Below, one piece after another: positions 11,469 to 23,756 of a DNA stretch of 64,000 nt. The number at the start of each line of letters is the position of its first letter. Position 1 is the stretch's first letter. The notes below the pieces were generated by a model. The model was not told the origin of the DNA, did not search any database, and was given only the letters and a program-made list of their open reading frames with translations. The DNA is from Siphonodentalium dalli (Eukaryota > Mollusca > Scaphopoda > Gadilida > Siphonodentaliidae). Location: the NCBI GenBank assembly GCA_032622095.1, contig CP136065.1, positions 211,340,151-211,404,150 of the forward strand. The letters run 5' to 3'. Position numbers and translations under genes: made by a program.

Positions 11469-11903
11469 AAGCCTGAGTTTAGAGTGCCTGTCATTTTCAG
11501 AATGAGGTCCTCAGAGGGCATAATGGGCTAGTATCACTAAATTTACCCTCTTGGGTCCTCATTCTGCTTAGGCCTCATCTTCTCTGCAAAGTTCCTTTAT
11601 CAAATTTCTATAGAAACTTCTTCACGTAGATTCTAACTCTTTTTTAGTTTAGTTGCTCTATATATACCCAAATTGGCAGGCGACACATTGCATAATCGAG
11701 GTTCCCAATGGGTGTACATCACAATATTGGGAACTTTTTGGAATTTCAATCTGAGTCTATCTCAGATGAGGCCTAAGCAGAATGAGGTGCCCAGAGGGTG
11801 AATTTGGTGATGCCAGCCAGCTATGCGGGATAGCGCTAGCATCACCAAATTCACCCTCTGGAGACCTTATTCTGCAAATGACATGCACACTAAACTCAGG
11901 TCT
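11469..11903. mobile_element. Family F hairpin element, copy 5
   Basis: The ends are aagcctgagtttagag and taaactcaggtct. Mirrored hairpins contain agagggtgaatttgg and its complement, and the middle part matches the copy at 53,457. The flanking decamers match at seven of ten positions. Confidence 0.7.
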
Positions 11904-11927
11904 GAATTAGGTAGAATAATGGGTTAA

Positions 11928-12193
11928 TTAACCCTTTGAGTGCCAGGTCGATTTTTGTATCAACCCATATACCCTGTGCCAATGCATTCTCTTATATATG
12001 CGAGTCGACCATAGGTCGCCTCGCATATATAAGAGAATGCATTGGCCTAACAATTATTATTATTTTTTATTTTTTTTTACAATTTTTTACAATTTTTTAC
12101 AATTTTAATAATTTATTCTTAATATATTCTTTAACAGACTTATTTTGTAGGTTTAGGGGCGATGAGATCGGCCCCTGGCACTCAAAGGGTTAA
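11928..12193. mobile_element. Family B TTAA element, copy 2
   Basis: Same layout as the copy at 10,603, with a longer AT-rich spacer. Both borders are TTAA. One shared hairpin lies at about 11,980-12,050. Confidence 0.85.
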
Positions 12194-12679
12194 AAAAGGT
12201 GTCTAATCTCCTCCAGACAAGGGCATGTATAACCACCTACTGTGCAGCCTATCTGGAGATCACTTAGCTTATCATGTGTAACTGTACAACTATATGCCCT
12301 GCTACTGTAGATGTACTTCATCAGACTAGTAAGATAAAAGATCCTGTCTGCATAAAAATCAAGCTTGATACCTTACAGACTGATAAACCATGCTGAATGT
12401 TGACAGGGAATTGGAATCCTTAGACATCTTAGATATCAAAAGCCGTTACTTTCATTAAGTTAGTATTGTCTAGTCACACAGCGCTCCAATACGATAGGCA
12501 TCAACGTTTTGTCATAACTCTATTTTTTGGACACACTTTCTCATTCGTTTCCAATAGAGTATGCCTTTGCCTGATTAACAGATTGTTATACCACTGGGTC
12601 CTTTCAGGTTTTATCTGGGACATTGTGAAAACTATATGCTGTTATCCCTAATGATACAGTGTGTTGGATCTCACCCAGC

Positions 12680-12960
12680 TTAATCCTTTCATGACGGGAG
12701 CTGCGCTGGGGCAGCATTAAAGATCATGAGCCAGTGCATTCTCTTATATATCTGAGTCACGCATTGGGAGCCTTGCATATATAAGAGAATGCACTGGCTT
12801 AAAAGGTCAAGGTGAATATTGTTAGCCATTGTATTATCTTATATATACGAAGCTCCCTATGGGAGACTCTCATATACAGTATAAGAGAATGCATTGGCAC
12901 AGGGTTTTTGCAAAATTTCAAGAAGGGCCAAGTTTTCTGGGAAGGGCCAAGTGTGAAGGA
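12680..12960 (+). mobile_element. Family D TTAA element, copy 3 (right end lost)
   Basis: It begins ttaatcctttcatgacggg and has the gcagcattaaaga segment, then two divergent hairpins separated by aaggtcaaggtgaatattgt. The right end breaks off near tttcaagaag, where it meets a piece of another element. Confidence 0.65.
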
Positions 12961-13272
12961 GTATCCAAATATTGTTAGTTTACACTTTGAATATTTAAGA
13001 AATAAATGTGTGTTTAATCTCGTGTTTATAATAGCAAAATGTGACTTTGTTGGTCCAAATACCACCAATTTCACAAGGAATATTAATTGTGTGTCAATTT
13101 TATCACAAAACGGCCATAAAAACCGACAAATACCATTAAAATAGGGATTTTTGCCACAATCGAATTTATGGTTATTTTCCCGAGTTTGCGGAGAAAATGC
13201 CCTTTTTTGCGGAAAAGTGCCCTTTTTGTAGGCTCTGCTCCCCCTGCCCTTGGATGCTGCCGGCGCCCCTGG
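12961..13272 (-). mobile_element. Truncated hAT-type element related to that at 30,003
   Basis: The right end, ctgccggcgcccctg, is the complement of the start of the 30,003 element (caggggcgccgg). The interior shares, in reverse, ttttgcggaaaagtgccc and ccataaaaaccgacaaata. The left end is missing or fused with the family D copy, and no target duplication can be read. Confidence 0.6.
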
Positions 13273-13428
13273 ACACAAAGTTCTTCTCTTGGAACTGTAA
13301 AGTCAAACATGAAGTCACTTTTGAGCGGCAACCCCTTTTCGTTGCCTCTCTGGCAATATTTTGCAGATAAGAATTAATTTTGTTCTATCTTAAATAAACT
13401 TTAGTATTAGTAGGTAGCCATTAATGTC

Positions 13429-13453
13429 CTGATGAAGTTAAACATTAACGAAA
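13429..13453 (+). ncRNA. Hammerhead-like catalytic core (candidate only)
   Basis: The order CTGATGA, a 5-bp stem (gttaa/ttaac with loop aca), then GAAA matches the conserved core of a hammerhead ribozyme. I could not find convincing stems I and III or a cleavage triplet in the right place. It is therefore a resemblance, perhaps a relic from a Penelope-like or other retroelement end. Confidence 0.2.
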
Positions 13454-14152
13454 GCGCTAGACCTATACTGCAGGTTATCTGAGTGTTGAAGCTTTTCTCT
13501 GGAGTTTTATCTCGATTTTTTGCCTTCCTCGCCATCTTTAACACTCAGATATGGCCTCGAGTTTTTCACTCTCTGATGTCACCAGTGACACAGTTTAACC
13601 ACAGCGGAATTTCACTCTACGAACCCTCCAACCACTCGAGATGAACAAGAATGACTTTTTAGTCAATTGTTTTATTATTAGCCATTATGTCCCTTTCATC
13701 CGTCTACAGCATGATTTTAACCAATTAACGTGTGGTTTGATTTGTGAGCATTCTGAAAGTTTGAGGCGTTGGCAGCATTGTACTGATTGTACCACGTGTT
13801 TTTGTGGTATAATTCAGAATATCTAGAATTGCACCATGGAAACGACATTCATGTATCCATGGGAATACAGGCTACTGACCAATCAGGACGGGCCTTGTAT
13901 GCAGGTTTGGGCAAGGTCTTATTACAATTGTTTATGAATCTGGTCACTCTTTAATGTTCATTCTATTATTAAATAATTCAGGGATATTTTGGCCAACAAT
14001 AAGGGAAGAATATGGGCCCCAAGGGAAATAGTCATTCCCCGCCCCAATTTCTTACCTAAATGACACAATTCACATAAATTAAACTCTCAGTTTTGTGAAA
14101 AATAGAAATTTCCATTTATGTTATGGATTGAACTGAACGTCCTCACGCTCCA
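13454..14152. other. Unassigned intronic sequence
   Basis: No feature I can support. A short palindromic caccacgtgtttttgtggt lies near 13,792-13,810. Confidence 0.4.
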
Positions 14153-14406
14153 TTAGCCCTTTGAGTGCCAGGTCAATTTTTGTATCAACCCTTATACCCT
14201 GTGCCAATGCATTCTCTTATATATGCGAGTCAACCATAGGTCGCCTCGCGTATATAAGAGAATGCATTGGCCTAACAATTGTTTTTGTTTTTGTTTTGTT
14301 TTTACAATTTTTTTTCAATTTTTATAATTTATTCTTATATTCTTTAACAGACTTATTTTGTATGTTTAGGGCCGATGAGATCTGCCCCTGGCACTCAAAG
14401 GGTTAG
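14153..14406. mobile_element. Family B element, copy 3, with TTAG borders
   Basis: Layout as in the other family B copies (agtgccaggtcaatttttg to cctggcactcaaaggg), with one shared hairpin at about 14,203-14,275. Both borders read TTAG rather than TTAA, identically on each side. Confidence 0.8.
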
Positions 14407-14763
14407 CATAAGATCGCAATAAACAATCTAAGAACTGCAATAACTGTATTTTATATAGTTGTTTTATTACAATTATTTTCACAATCACTAATAGAAATGC
14501 CTAACTGTAATTAAGCCGCTATGACGTACGTTTTTGCAAAAAGGGTAAAAATATCCTTGATGTTGATCAAATATAATTTGTCTAGACTGTATACATAATT
14601 TGGCGATTCAAATTAGCCATGTTGATGAAATCAGTTGGAGATATTCTGCATAGGCATGTCATTACGTCCCTATCCCTAATTACGCAGCTAAAGTTGAAAA
14701 TGTCAAGAAGACAAACAGCTTCCTGCTTTGTGCAGCATATCATTCACAACTGAACATCTGCAA

Positions 14764-15077
14764 ATCTGCAAATAGTGTGTCTGTCATTTGCAGAATGAGG
14801 TCCCAAGAGGGTGAATTAGTGATGCTAACCTACACAATGGGCTAGCATCACCAAATTCACCCTCTGGGGACCTCATTCTGCTTATGCATCATCTTTCAGG
14901 AAGTATCTATAGTCTCAAATTAACATTGTTTTTAGTTATTTTTCCCCTTCCGGGAAGTTTCTATATTCCTTTATTTGCAGAAGATAAAATGCATAATCGA
15001 GGTGACTAATGGATGAACATCACCAACTTCAACTGGAGAACTTCAATCTGGTCGTAGGTCTCCCATAGCAGTTGAGA
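14764..15077. mobile_element. Family F hairpin element, copy 6 (right half lost)
   Basis: The left end is ctgcaaatagtgtgtctgtc. One full hairpin (gaggtcccaagagggtg / caccctctggggacctc) is followed by the middle segment that ends ctcccatagcagttgag. The second hairpin is absent. Confidence 0.65.
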
Positions 15078-15213
15078 CATGACAAACCTTACCAGATTGC
15101 ATTTATGGATCTGATTTGCATCCTTGTCTGATTATCAATAAACATTGCATGTAGTTCATATCCCTTCATCTATCAAATAAATTTCAACTGGCATGGCTTT
15201 CAGCAGCCACCTA

Positions 15214-15426
15214 CAGTAATGCTCTAATTAATCGACCTCTTAACCAAAGCAGAATTATGGGTAACTTTTCAGGATTTAGTCGGAAATATGGCTTGTTGCC
15301 ATTCATCGGAAAGCTCTCCCCGAGAGCTTTCCGATGAATGGCAACAAGCCATATTTCCGACTAAATCCTGAAAAGTTACCCATAATTCTGCTTTGGTTAA
15401 GAGGTCGATTAATTAGAGCATTACTG
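15214..15426. mobile_element. Palindromic TA-flanked element, 213-bp copy
   Basis: This is an almost perfect palindrome of 213 bp from cagtaatgctctaattaatc to its complement, centred near 15,320 in gctctcccc-gagagc. TA flanks both sides. The arms include gtcggaaatatggcttgttg. The length equals that of the copies at 35,461 and 37,913. Confidence 0.9.
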
Positions 15427-15510
15427 TATATTACTACTGCTTGTCAAAACTGTGATAACCATCGGTAGACTACAGAAAATTCATACTGAGACGCTGCTGG
15501 GATGCACTGA

Positions 15511-17608
15511 TATCATGTTAGGACCAGTTTAGCCTGTTGACTTTGAGAGATTTTTGTATATCATGTTAGGACCAGTTTAGCCTGTTGACTTTGAGAGATT
15601 TTTGTATATCATGTTAGGACCAGTTTAGCCTGTTGACTTTGAGAGATTTTTGTATATCATGTTAGGACCAGTTTAGCCTGTTGACTTTGAGAGATTTTTG
15701 TATATCATGGCAGGACCAGTTTAGCCTGTTGACTTGAGAGATTTTTGTATATCATGGCAGGACCAGTTTAGCCTGTTGACTTTGAGAGATTTTTGTATAT
15801 CATGGCAGGACCAGTTTAGCCTGTTGACTTTGAGAGATTTTTGTATATCATGGCAGGACCAGTTTAGCCTGTTGACTTTGAGAGATTTTTGTATATCATG
15901 GCAGGACCAGTTTAGCCTGTTGACTTTGAGAGATTTTTGTATATCATGGCAGGACCAGTTTAGCCTGTTGACTTTGAGAGATTTTTGTATATCATGGCAG
16001 GACCAGTTTAGCCTGTTGACTTGAGAGATTTTTGTATATCATGGCAGGACCAGTTTAGCCTGTTGACTTGAGAGATTTTTGTATATCATGGCAGGACCAG
16101 TTTAGCCTGTTGACTTTGAGAGATTTTTGTATATCATGGCAGGACCAGTTTAGCCTGTTGACTTGAGAGATTTTTGTATATCATGGCAGGACCAGTTTAA
16201 AGCCTGTTGACTTGAGAGATTTTTGTATATCATGGCAGGACCAGTTTAAAGCCTGTTGACTTGAGAGATTTTTGTATATCATGGCAGGACCAGTTTAGCC
16301 TGTTGACTTGAGAGATTTTTGTATATCATGGCAGGACCAGTTTAGCCTGTTGACTTGAGAGATTTTTGTATATCATGGCAGGACCAGTTTAGCCTGTTGA
16401 CTTTGAGAGATTTTTGTATATCATGGCAGGACCAGTTTAGCCTGTTGACTTTGAGAGATTTTTGTATATCATGGCAGGACCAGTTTAGCCTGTTGACTTT
16501 GAGAGATTTTTGTATATCATGGCAGGACCAGTTTAAAGCCTGTTGACTTTGAGAGATTTTTGTATATCATGGCAGGACCAGTTTAAAGCCTGTTGACTTG
16601 AGAGATTTTTGTATATCATGGCAGGACCAGTTTAAAGCCTGTTGACTTGAGAGATTTTTGTATATCATGGCAGGACCAGTTTAAAGCCTGTTGACTTGAG
16701 AGATTTTTGTATATCATGGCAGGACCAGTTTAGCCTGTTGACTTGAGAGATTTTTGTATATCATGGCAGGACCAGTTTAGCCTGTTGACTTTGAGAGATT
16801 TTTGTATATCATGGCAGGACCAGTTTAGCCTGTTGACTTTGAGAGATTTTTGTATATCATGGCAGGACCAGTTTAGCCTGTTGACTTTGAGAGATTTTTG
16901 TATATCATGGCAGGACCAGTTTAAAGCCTGTTGACTTTGAGAGATTTTTGTATATCATGGCAGGACCAGTTTAAAGCCTGTTGACTTGAGAGATTTTTGT
17001 ATATCATGGCAGGACCAGTTTAAAGCCTGTTGACTTGAGAGATTTTTGTATATCATGGCAGGACCAGTTTAAAGCCTGTTGACTTGAGAGATTTTTGTAT
17101 ATCATGGCAGGACCAGTTTAGCCTGTTGACTTGAGAGATTTTTGTATATCATGGCAGGACCAGTTTAGCCTGTTGACTTGAGAGATTTTTGTATATCATG
17201 GCAGGACCAGTTTAGCCTGTTGACTTTGAGAGATTTTTGTATATCATGGCAGGACCAGTTTAGCCTGTTGACTTTGAGAGATTTTTGTATATCATGGCAG
17301 GACCAGTTTAGCCTGTTGACTTTGAGAGATTTTTGTATATCATGGCAGGACCAGTTTAAAGCCTGTTGACTTTGAGAGATTTTTGTATATCATGGCAGGA
17401 CCAGTTTAAAGCCTGTTGACTTGAGAGATTTTTGTATATCATGGCAGGACCAGTTTAGCCTGTTGACTTGAGAGATTTTTGTATATCATGGCAGGACCAG
17501 TTTAGCCTGTTGACTTTGAGAGATTTTTGTATATCATGGCAGGACCAGTTTAGCCTGTTGACTTTGAGAGATTTTTGTATATCATGGCAGGACCAGTTTA
17601 GCCTGTTG
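15511..17608 (+). repeat. Minisatellite, 47-50 bp unit, about 43 copies with higher-order structure
   Basis: The basic unit carries gagagatttttgtatatcat, then ggcaggaccagttta and gcctgttgac. The first four or five units have the variant tgttaggacc. Unit length varies by a T in gactt(t)gag and an added AA in gttta(aa)gcc, giving 47-, 48-, 49- and 50-bp types. From about 16,355 the types recur in a fixed order, with starts at 16,355, 16,743 and 17,178. The in-frame ORFs here are translations of the array, not genes. Confidence 0.95.
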
Positions 17609-17954
17609 ATGGAGTGAGATTTTAGTTAAAGAGAGATTCCGCTTGTAACTTCTGACGTGTAGCTTGTAAGGTATATATCATCATGTGATAGGTACAATTA
17701 ATATGAGACAACTCAAACAAATGCCTGCAATTAGGGAACATCTCATTACATAACATTTTATCAAGATTTTGGCAGAATATTAATAAATGTTGTTTTAACA
17801 GGCATAACTCAGTTGAAGTCAAAAGAGCTTGTGGCAATCCTCTGAGTTATAATGGGTTTTAAATTTGAAGGACCAATCACTATAGTATATTCTATTATAA
17901 CTAACCCTGAGCTATCTTCCAAACAAAATAAACCATGTTTATGATTGGACATTT
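17609..17954. other. Unassigned intronic sequence
   Basis: No feature I can support. Confidence 0.4.
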
Positions 17955-18415
17955 GTGACCCGCCATATCAAATCCAGTTCGGAAGTCGGGATTTTTTTAC
18001 CCTGTGCCAATGCATTATCTTATATATGCGAGTCGACCATAGGTCGCCTCGCATATATAAGAGAATGCATTGGCCTAACATTTTTTTACAATTTTAATAA
18101 TTTGTTCTTGTATTCTTTAACAATTTTATAATTTCACCCATACAGAGCCCCAGACAAACATGAGCAGACGACACTCTTCCTTCTATATGCTTCTATATAT
18201 GTGTGGGGCTCCCTGCAGGGTAATGGATGCTTTTTATTTTATGTCCTAAAAATTGTAAGAAACATTTATTTAAAAAAAATGATAAAAAATTGTTAGGCCA
18301 ATGCATTCTCTTATATATGCGAGGCGACCTATGGTCGACTCGCATATATAAGAGAATGAATTGGCACAGGGTAAAAAAATTCCGACTTCCGACTGGATTT
18401 GATATGGCGGGTCAC
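17955..18415. mobile_element. Family C hairpin-bearing element, copy 2, inverted
   Basis: The ends are gtgacccgccatatcaaat and its complement. The inner unique part lies in the opposite orientation to the copies at 1,118 and 19,212. Two mirrored shared hairpins are present. The flanks are attt on both sides, a likely 4-bp target duplication. Confidence 0.8.
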
Positions 18416-19211
18416 ATTTTCCTAAAATGGTGGCTTAATCCTTACATGTTACACGCCATAACCAAGCGGAATCTTTCTATTGACTCTTGGATGCAGATAC
18501 TTCTGACAGTGTATACTTCATATTGCTCCGACATTTAAACAGAAGATAATGATTTCAGCATGAAAGCTGTGAAAGATAACAGGAGCATATAAATTTCAAA
18601 TCCACTCAATAAAACAATGATGAGATTAGACGGAGACATGCAGTCTCCCGTTGTGTACTGTCTGGAAGTCAGTGGCTCTCAATAACTGCATGCCTGCTTC
18701 AATTGATCTCATATCTGATAATATTAAACCAGCAATATCTACTGGAGTCATGTTACTGGCAATTGCACTCGATCAGTGTAAAAGAACGCAGCTGAAAAAC
18801 ACTAGCGTTGAGATGCATGAAACTTGTGTAGTATACAGCCACAGCCCTGTTAAATTTCAGAACCTGCCAATGTTTTGGGCAAAATTGAAACAAATTGCCG
18901 GAGGCACTATCTTAGTATTACACCATGGAAGTCTGCAGACAGCCAAAATTCATTGTTGAATGCCAAGGACTACTGAGATAACAAGGACTATCTTGATATT
19001 TAGCAATTTTATGCCAGAACCAACTAAAGTCTGCCTTGATAATGATACAGTTTCAATTGTAAACTGAAGTTATGTGTAGAGCATGCAATTATTTTAAGCA
19101 GATCCTTGACTTTTTAGCCAAGGAAATTTTCTGGCCTAAGCAATTTTTTGTTAGCCTTGGCAGATATCTGCAAATTAACAGGGCTACTTCTACCTGAATC
19201 AAATAACATAT
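18416..19211. other. Unassigned intronic sequence
   Basis: A 102-codon open frame at 18,651-18,959 shows no motif and no flanking splice signals I can support. Nothing else is seen. Confidence 0.4.
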
Positions 19212-19654
19212 GTGACCCGCCATATCAAAATCCAGTCGGAAGTCGGGCTTTGTTTACCCTGTGCCAATGCATTCTCTTATATATGCGAGTCGACCATAGG
19301 TCGCCTCGCATATATAAGAGAAAGCATTGGCCTAACAATTTTTTATCATTTTTTTTAAATAAATATTTGTTACAATTTTTAGGACATAAAAAACATCCAT
19401 TACCCTGCAGGGAGCCCCACACATATATAGAAGCATATAGAAGAGTGTCGTCTGCTAATGTTTGTCTGGGGCTATGTATGGGTGAAATTATAAAATTGTT
19501 AAAGAATACAAGAAAAAATTGTAAAAAATTGTTAGGCCAATGCATTCTCTTATATATGCGAGGCGACCTATGGTCGACTCGCATATATAAGAGAATGCAT
19601 TGGCACAGGGTAAAAAAATCCCGACTTACGACTGGATTTGATATGGCGGGTCAC
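19212..19654. mobile_element. Family C hairpin-bearing element, copy 3
   Basis: Same layout as the copy at 1,118. It is flanked by atat on both sides, a likely 4-bp target duplication. The two mirrored shared hairpins lie at about 19,265-19,335 and 19,537-19,607. Confidence 0.85.
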
Positions 19655-20406
19655 ATATACTCAAGCTTGTACATTCTTCCACAGTGAATGTATCCTCAGT
19701 TGGTCATGATCTGGGGCGTGATTGATCTGCTGGGATGAGATTGATCTGCTGGGACGTCATTGTTTGATTGGGACATCAACTTCTAACTTCAGCTGTTAGA
19801 TTGGCGAGGGAGTTAGCAGTTTGTATTCTTGAGTCAATGTTGCTGTTGGGTTACAAGAATGTGAAAAAATTGTGGGGTACCGGTTATCTCAGAACGTGAA
19901 TAAATTGTGGAGCACCGGGTATCTCAGACCAAAACCTCAGTTATAAATGAATTGCGTGTCGTATTTTTCGCTTTTGGCATTTTCATCTCGGATAGTTATA
20001 TAGACCTTATAGTCAATGAAAATGCCTCTGTATTAATCACATGGTCACTGCGAGCTGGTCTATAAGACAATAATTGTGTTACCAACTGTTACGGCTGATC
20101 GATAACCCAAAAACATGACAAGAGGATACACTGGAAATGTCTTTTCATTACAAAAGAACGAACATGCTTTGTTTGTGCATATGACCTGGATACAATCATG
20201 TGTATAATACACGAGCTTCATGCAACTCGCCGTTAGAATATTGGTACATTTGTTGTCCGGGCATGCTTCTGTCAAGAGCATAAATCATAATGGGAACCAA
20301 TAAAGATGAAAATAGTCCCATCTACATCCAGCGTTTATAAATGTATCAAGTTATCAGCAATTGAATGCCCAGTCATTCCATCCGAAACTTTTAACTCCGT
20401 ATACAT

Positions 20407-21521
20407 TAGTGCTGGGACGGTTGGGGTTTTTTCCTAACCGGTTAACCACAGGCATTAACCTAACCATAACCAGTTAACCGTGACCAGTATTACCCTACGT
20501 ACGAGATTGAATACACTGGTCACTATATCGGCAAAACAAATGTTTATACGCGTCCCGGAAACATTGATATACATGCGATCACAAACGATGTCTTGGTCGT
20601 ACAATGCGTTCCCGTTGGGGTGATCAAATAGTTGTAAATGTGATTAAATTAATTAAATTTAGAGCCCATACAAACTAAAATATAATATATATTAGTGGTG
20701 CGCTAGTATATCGATGTTTACGGGAGTTCCGCACCGTATAAACAACGTTTGCTTGCAAAACCTTCAGCGATGAAATATAGTTCCTCCCTTGTGTATATCC
20801 CGGGCACGTTATCGAACGCATCACTAGATATACTTTTATTTCCCACTCCCAGTAGGCCTGTGTTTTATCTGAATGTGCGACTTCATATTGGATGTTGATC
20901 CATAAGAAACGAATCGCATTCGGCAGGCCTTGCATACCACCCATTTCTTCTTCCTTTTTTTTTTCGTCATCTTCAACTAATTGTCCCCAAATGTTGGATT
21001 TCCGTGTTTGTAGGTCTTCTGTCATCGCTTTGATACGAACTGGTGGTAATGCCAAAGGGGGGCAGTTTCAAGAAAACAGACATAATATTGATGTCGTAGT
21101 AAAAGTCTAGACTTGATTGCTTTGATGTATGCCGCAGTGCGCGTGCAGCCGGAACGTCATGTAATGCCGCCAAAGGAAATTGGCATTGAATGTGTAGCAA
21201 GTGATTCACAGACTGACACAGATAAGAGTGTAGTTGTTGGTTTCATGTCTAGAAAAGCCGCCGGAGATCAAACAGGCATGTGTTGTGGGGTATATAAATA
21301 CACAATCAACTGTCCAAATCGCTTCTATAAGTGGCTTCTTATTACTTACTCTCGTTACTTAAACTTCCGTAAATGATTTCGGCAGCATTTACACGGAGTA
21401 CTACGATGATAGTACGATCATTATCAATATTACGGTTATCCGGTTGTGGCCGGAGTCCTCCAACCGGTTGACACGCGTAACTGAACCGTAACCGGTTATC
21501 CGGACAACCGTCCCAGCACTA
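20407..21521. mobile_element. hAT-type element, 1,115 bp, with 8-bp target duplication
   Basis: The termini are tagtgctgggacggttg and caaccgtcccagcacta. They are flanked by gtatacat at 20,399-20,406 and 21,522-21,529. Subterminal regions are rich in ccggttaac motifs. Open frames inside are short (78 to 126 codons) and I recognise no transposase, so this is a nonautonomous or decayed element. Confidence 0.85.
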
Positions 21522-21777
21522 GTATACATGTAGCCAAGAGTGTTCACAAATGGTGAAAAGTGGCTGAGTCTTACCAGCGAGCATGAATGAATACCTTAAT
21601 ACAAAAAGCGGCATTGGCTTCAAATCCCAAGAAAATGGTTGCAGTGCTGTCACCATCACATGAACTGTCACCAAATTCATGACAGCTAAGGAATGGTTGG
21701 ACAGCCAAATGCCGATATTGATTTACAACAACACTGAGAAATGACAATGGGATTAAAGCTTTGTTAACCTGATGAGA

Positions 21778-22179
21778 TTAACCCTTTCTATACTATGGAT
21801 TCTCACACCAAGTTAAGTGTACATCGGAATGGTCTACTATTGATTTGGATGGATAAACAGGTGATATGAGCAGACGACAAAAAATAAAGGTGTACATCGG
21901 AATGGTCTACTATTGATTTGGATGGATATACAGGTGATATGAGCAGACGACAGATAATATAAGTGCAGAAGGATCAGCTGGAAGGAGTCCTTTTTATTGG
22001 CGGGAAATGTTCAGATAATTATTTCAACAAACGACTTTGTTGAACTTATTATCTGAACATTTCATAAGGGATAACTACTCATCAAAATGTATTTAGTATA
22101 GAAAGGGTTAAACTTATTATCTGAACATTTCCTATGGGATAACTACTCATAAATGATGCTTTAGTATAGAGAGGGTTAA
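21778..22179. mobile_element. Family E TTAA element with duplicated right end
   Basis: It begins ttaaccctttctatactat and a first right end, tagtatagaaagggttaa, falls at about 22,111. A second copy of the right end follows to 22,179 (tagtatagagagggttaa). Inside, a segment starting gtacatcggaatggtctact is tandemly duplicated. Confidence 0.7.
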
Positions 22180-23460
22180 GTTGTATGTGATTGTTATTGC
22201 TGGGCCACAACTCCTTTTCGACTTCAGTTTCCCTAAAATGGCTGGTCTACATAAAGATCAAGTACTGATATTATTTGCTGGTACTGTGGGTAGATTTATG
22301 TTTTCATGTGTTTCCTTGAATCTGCAGGATTATTGCATTAAGGGGTGTGTTTATATGAGACCGGGCTAGCCCAGCCAACTGCGTCAGCCTGGTTAACCAA
22401 GCTGAGCGTGTGAGGTGTTTATATGACAACAGCTAGCCCAGGATAGAATGCCTGCTGAGGAAGAAGAATACTTGAGTTCACGATGCAGTCATTGCTAATC
22501 AATTGATATTGAAGCACCTTCATTTAGACAGGCACATGTTTGGTAGAGGGGTTTGGCAAAGTCATGACTGTGGTAGGGCATTGAGAAAAAGATGTTGTTG
22601 CTGTTTTTGTTGTTGTTGTGGTGGTTGCTGTGGTGTCGACTACATCAAAACCTTCGACATTTTGAATGAGCTCGCCATGCTCTGGGTTAGTGGCACTGGC
22701 ATCATCGAGGTACTGATCAAAGAAAGTGATTTAGCAAAACTTAAATTGTAAGGGATTGCTATTATTGGACAACAACTCCTTTCAGAGTTTAGTTTTCCTT
22801 TAAAGGCTGATCTACAGAAAATTAAAGTACAGCTGTTATTTGCTAGTAACGTTGTAGATACATTGCATGTATCATGTATTTTCAGGAATCTACAGGATTC
22901 TTACAATTAAAGTGATGTGAAACACTCCAGTAGGATGATTAAATATAAATGGAGCATAATTTTGCTCAAAGTAGTGATTTTTACAAATATATTTCCACAC
23001 ACAGTCATTCTTATATATTCATTCAATGTAGTGACTCTCATGGGTGAAATCGTTTTCGTTAGTTTATCGCAGATAGTTGCGTCCCGAATCGAGAAGTAAA
23101 TATTTACAATTAAGAGTAGTTCAGACAATGTTTTCTATGAAGTGGTATGGTCAATTAGTTTGAGATTTTCGGCGATGTTACTAAAATGCTACATTCCTCC
23201 AGTTGGCATAGAGTCTGAATACTAACTTATCAGTTTCACGCACCCGAGCAAGTCCATAATATGTCTTTAACAATGTTGCTGCAGGTGTGCTAACAGCCTT
23301 TATGAGTTTACAGTTAAGGAGAACATATGAGGTGCTGGGTGACGATCAGGATGGTGAGAGATTGGTATAAGTACATTGTGAACACGCCAGGCTTATGTTT
23401 GACCACCAAGTGAGCGACAGCTGGCATCTTTAAGTAATCAACAGATTGTGTCTCTCAGTC
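22180..23460. other. Unassigned intronic sequence
   Basis: It includes a short TTGTTG/GTTGCTG-rich stretch near 22,593-22,635. Two diverged copies of ttgctgggccacaactcctt...ttccct (about 22,196 and 22,757) suggest an old local duplication. No exon is seen. Confidence 0.4.
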
Positions 23461-23756
23461 TTCAGTGTTTTAAACTGAGTAATCGAAACATCTGCCTGCT
23501 TTGCTCATAAACCCATCAGGGCGTCTGATTGAAGCAAATAGCAGGAAGTGTGCCGCTCACTTGGGTGTCTCATTCAATTTAATGGCAACGTGTAACTCAC
23601 AAACTGGGAGGGTAATATTTCAACATTAATCTATGTTTGTTTTATAATTCTTTGATGACTACTAATGACTACAAGTAGATGGTGCGAATGTTACTGGATC
23701 ACACTGACTTTATGAACTGATGAGTGATCTTGTGTAAGAACTGCCAAATGAATCAA

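Noticed and set aside
15734-17369. In-frame ORFs repeating R-D-F-C-I-S-W-Q-D-Q-F
   Set aside because: They arise only because 48-bp units are a multiple of three. The frame breaks at every 47-, 49- or 50-bp unit, so this is minisatellite translation, not a repeat protein.
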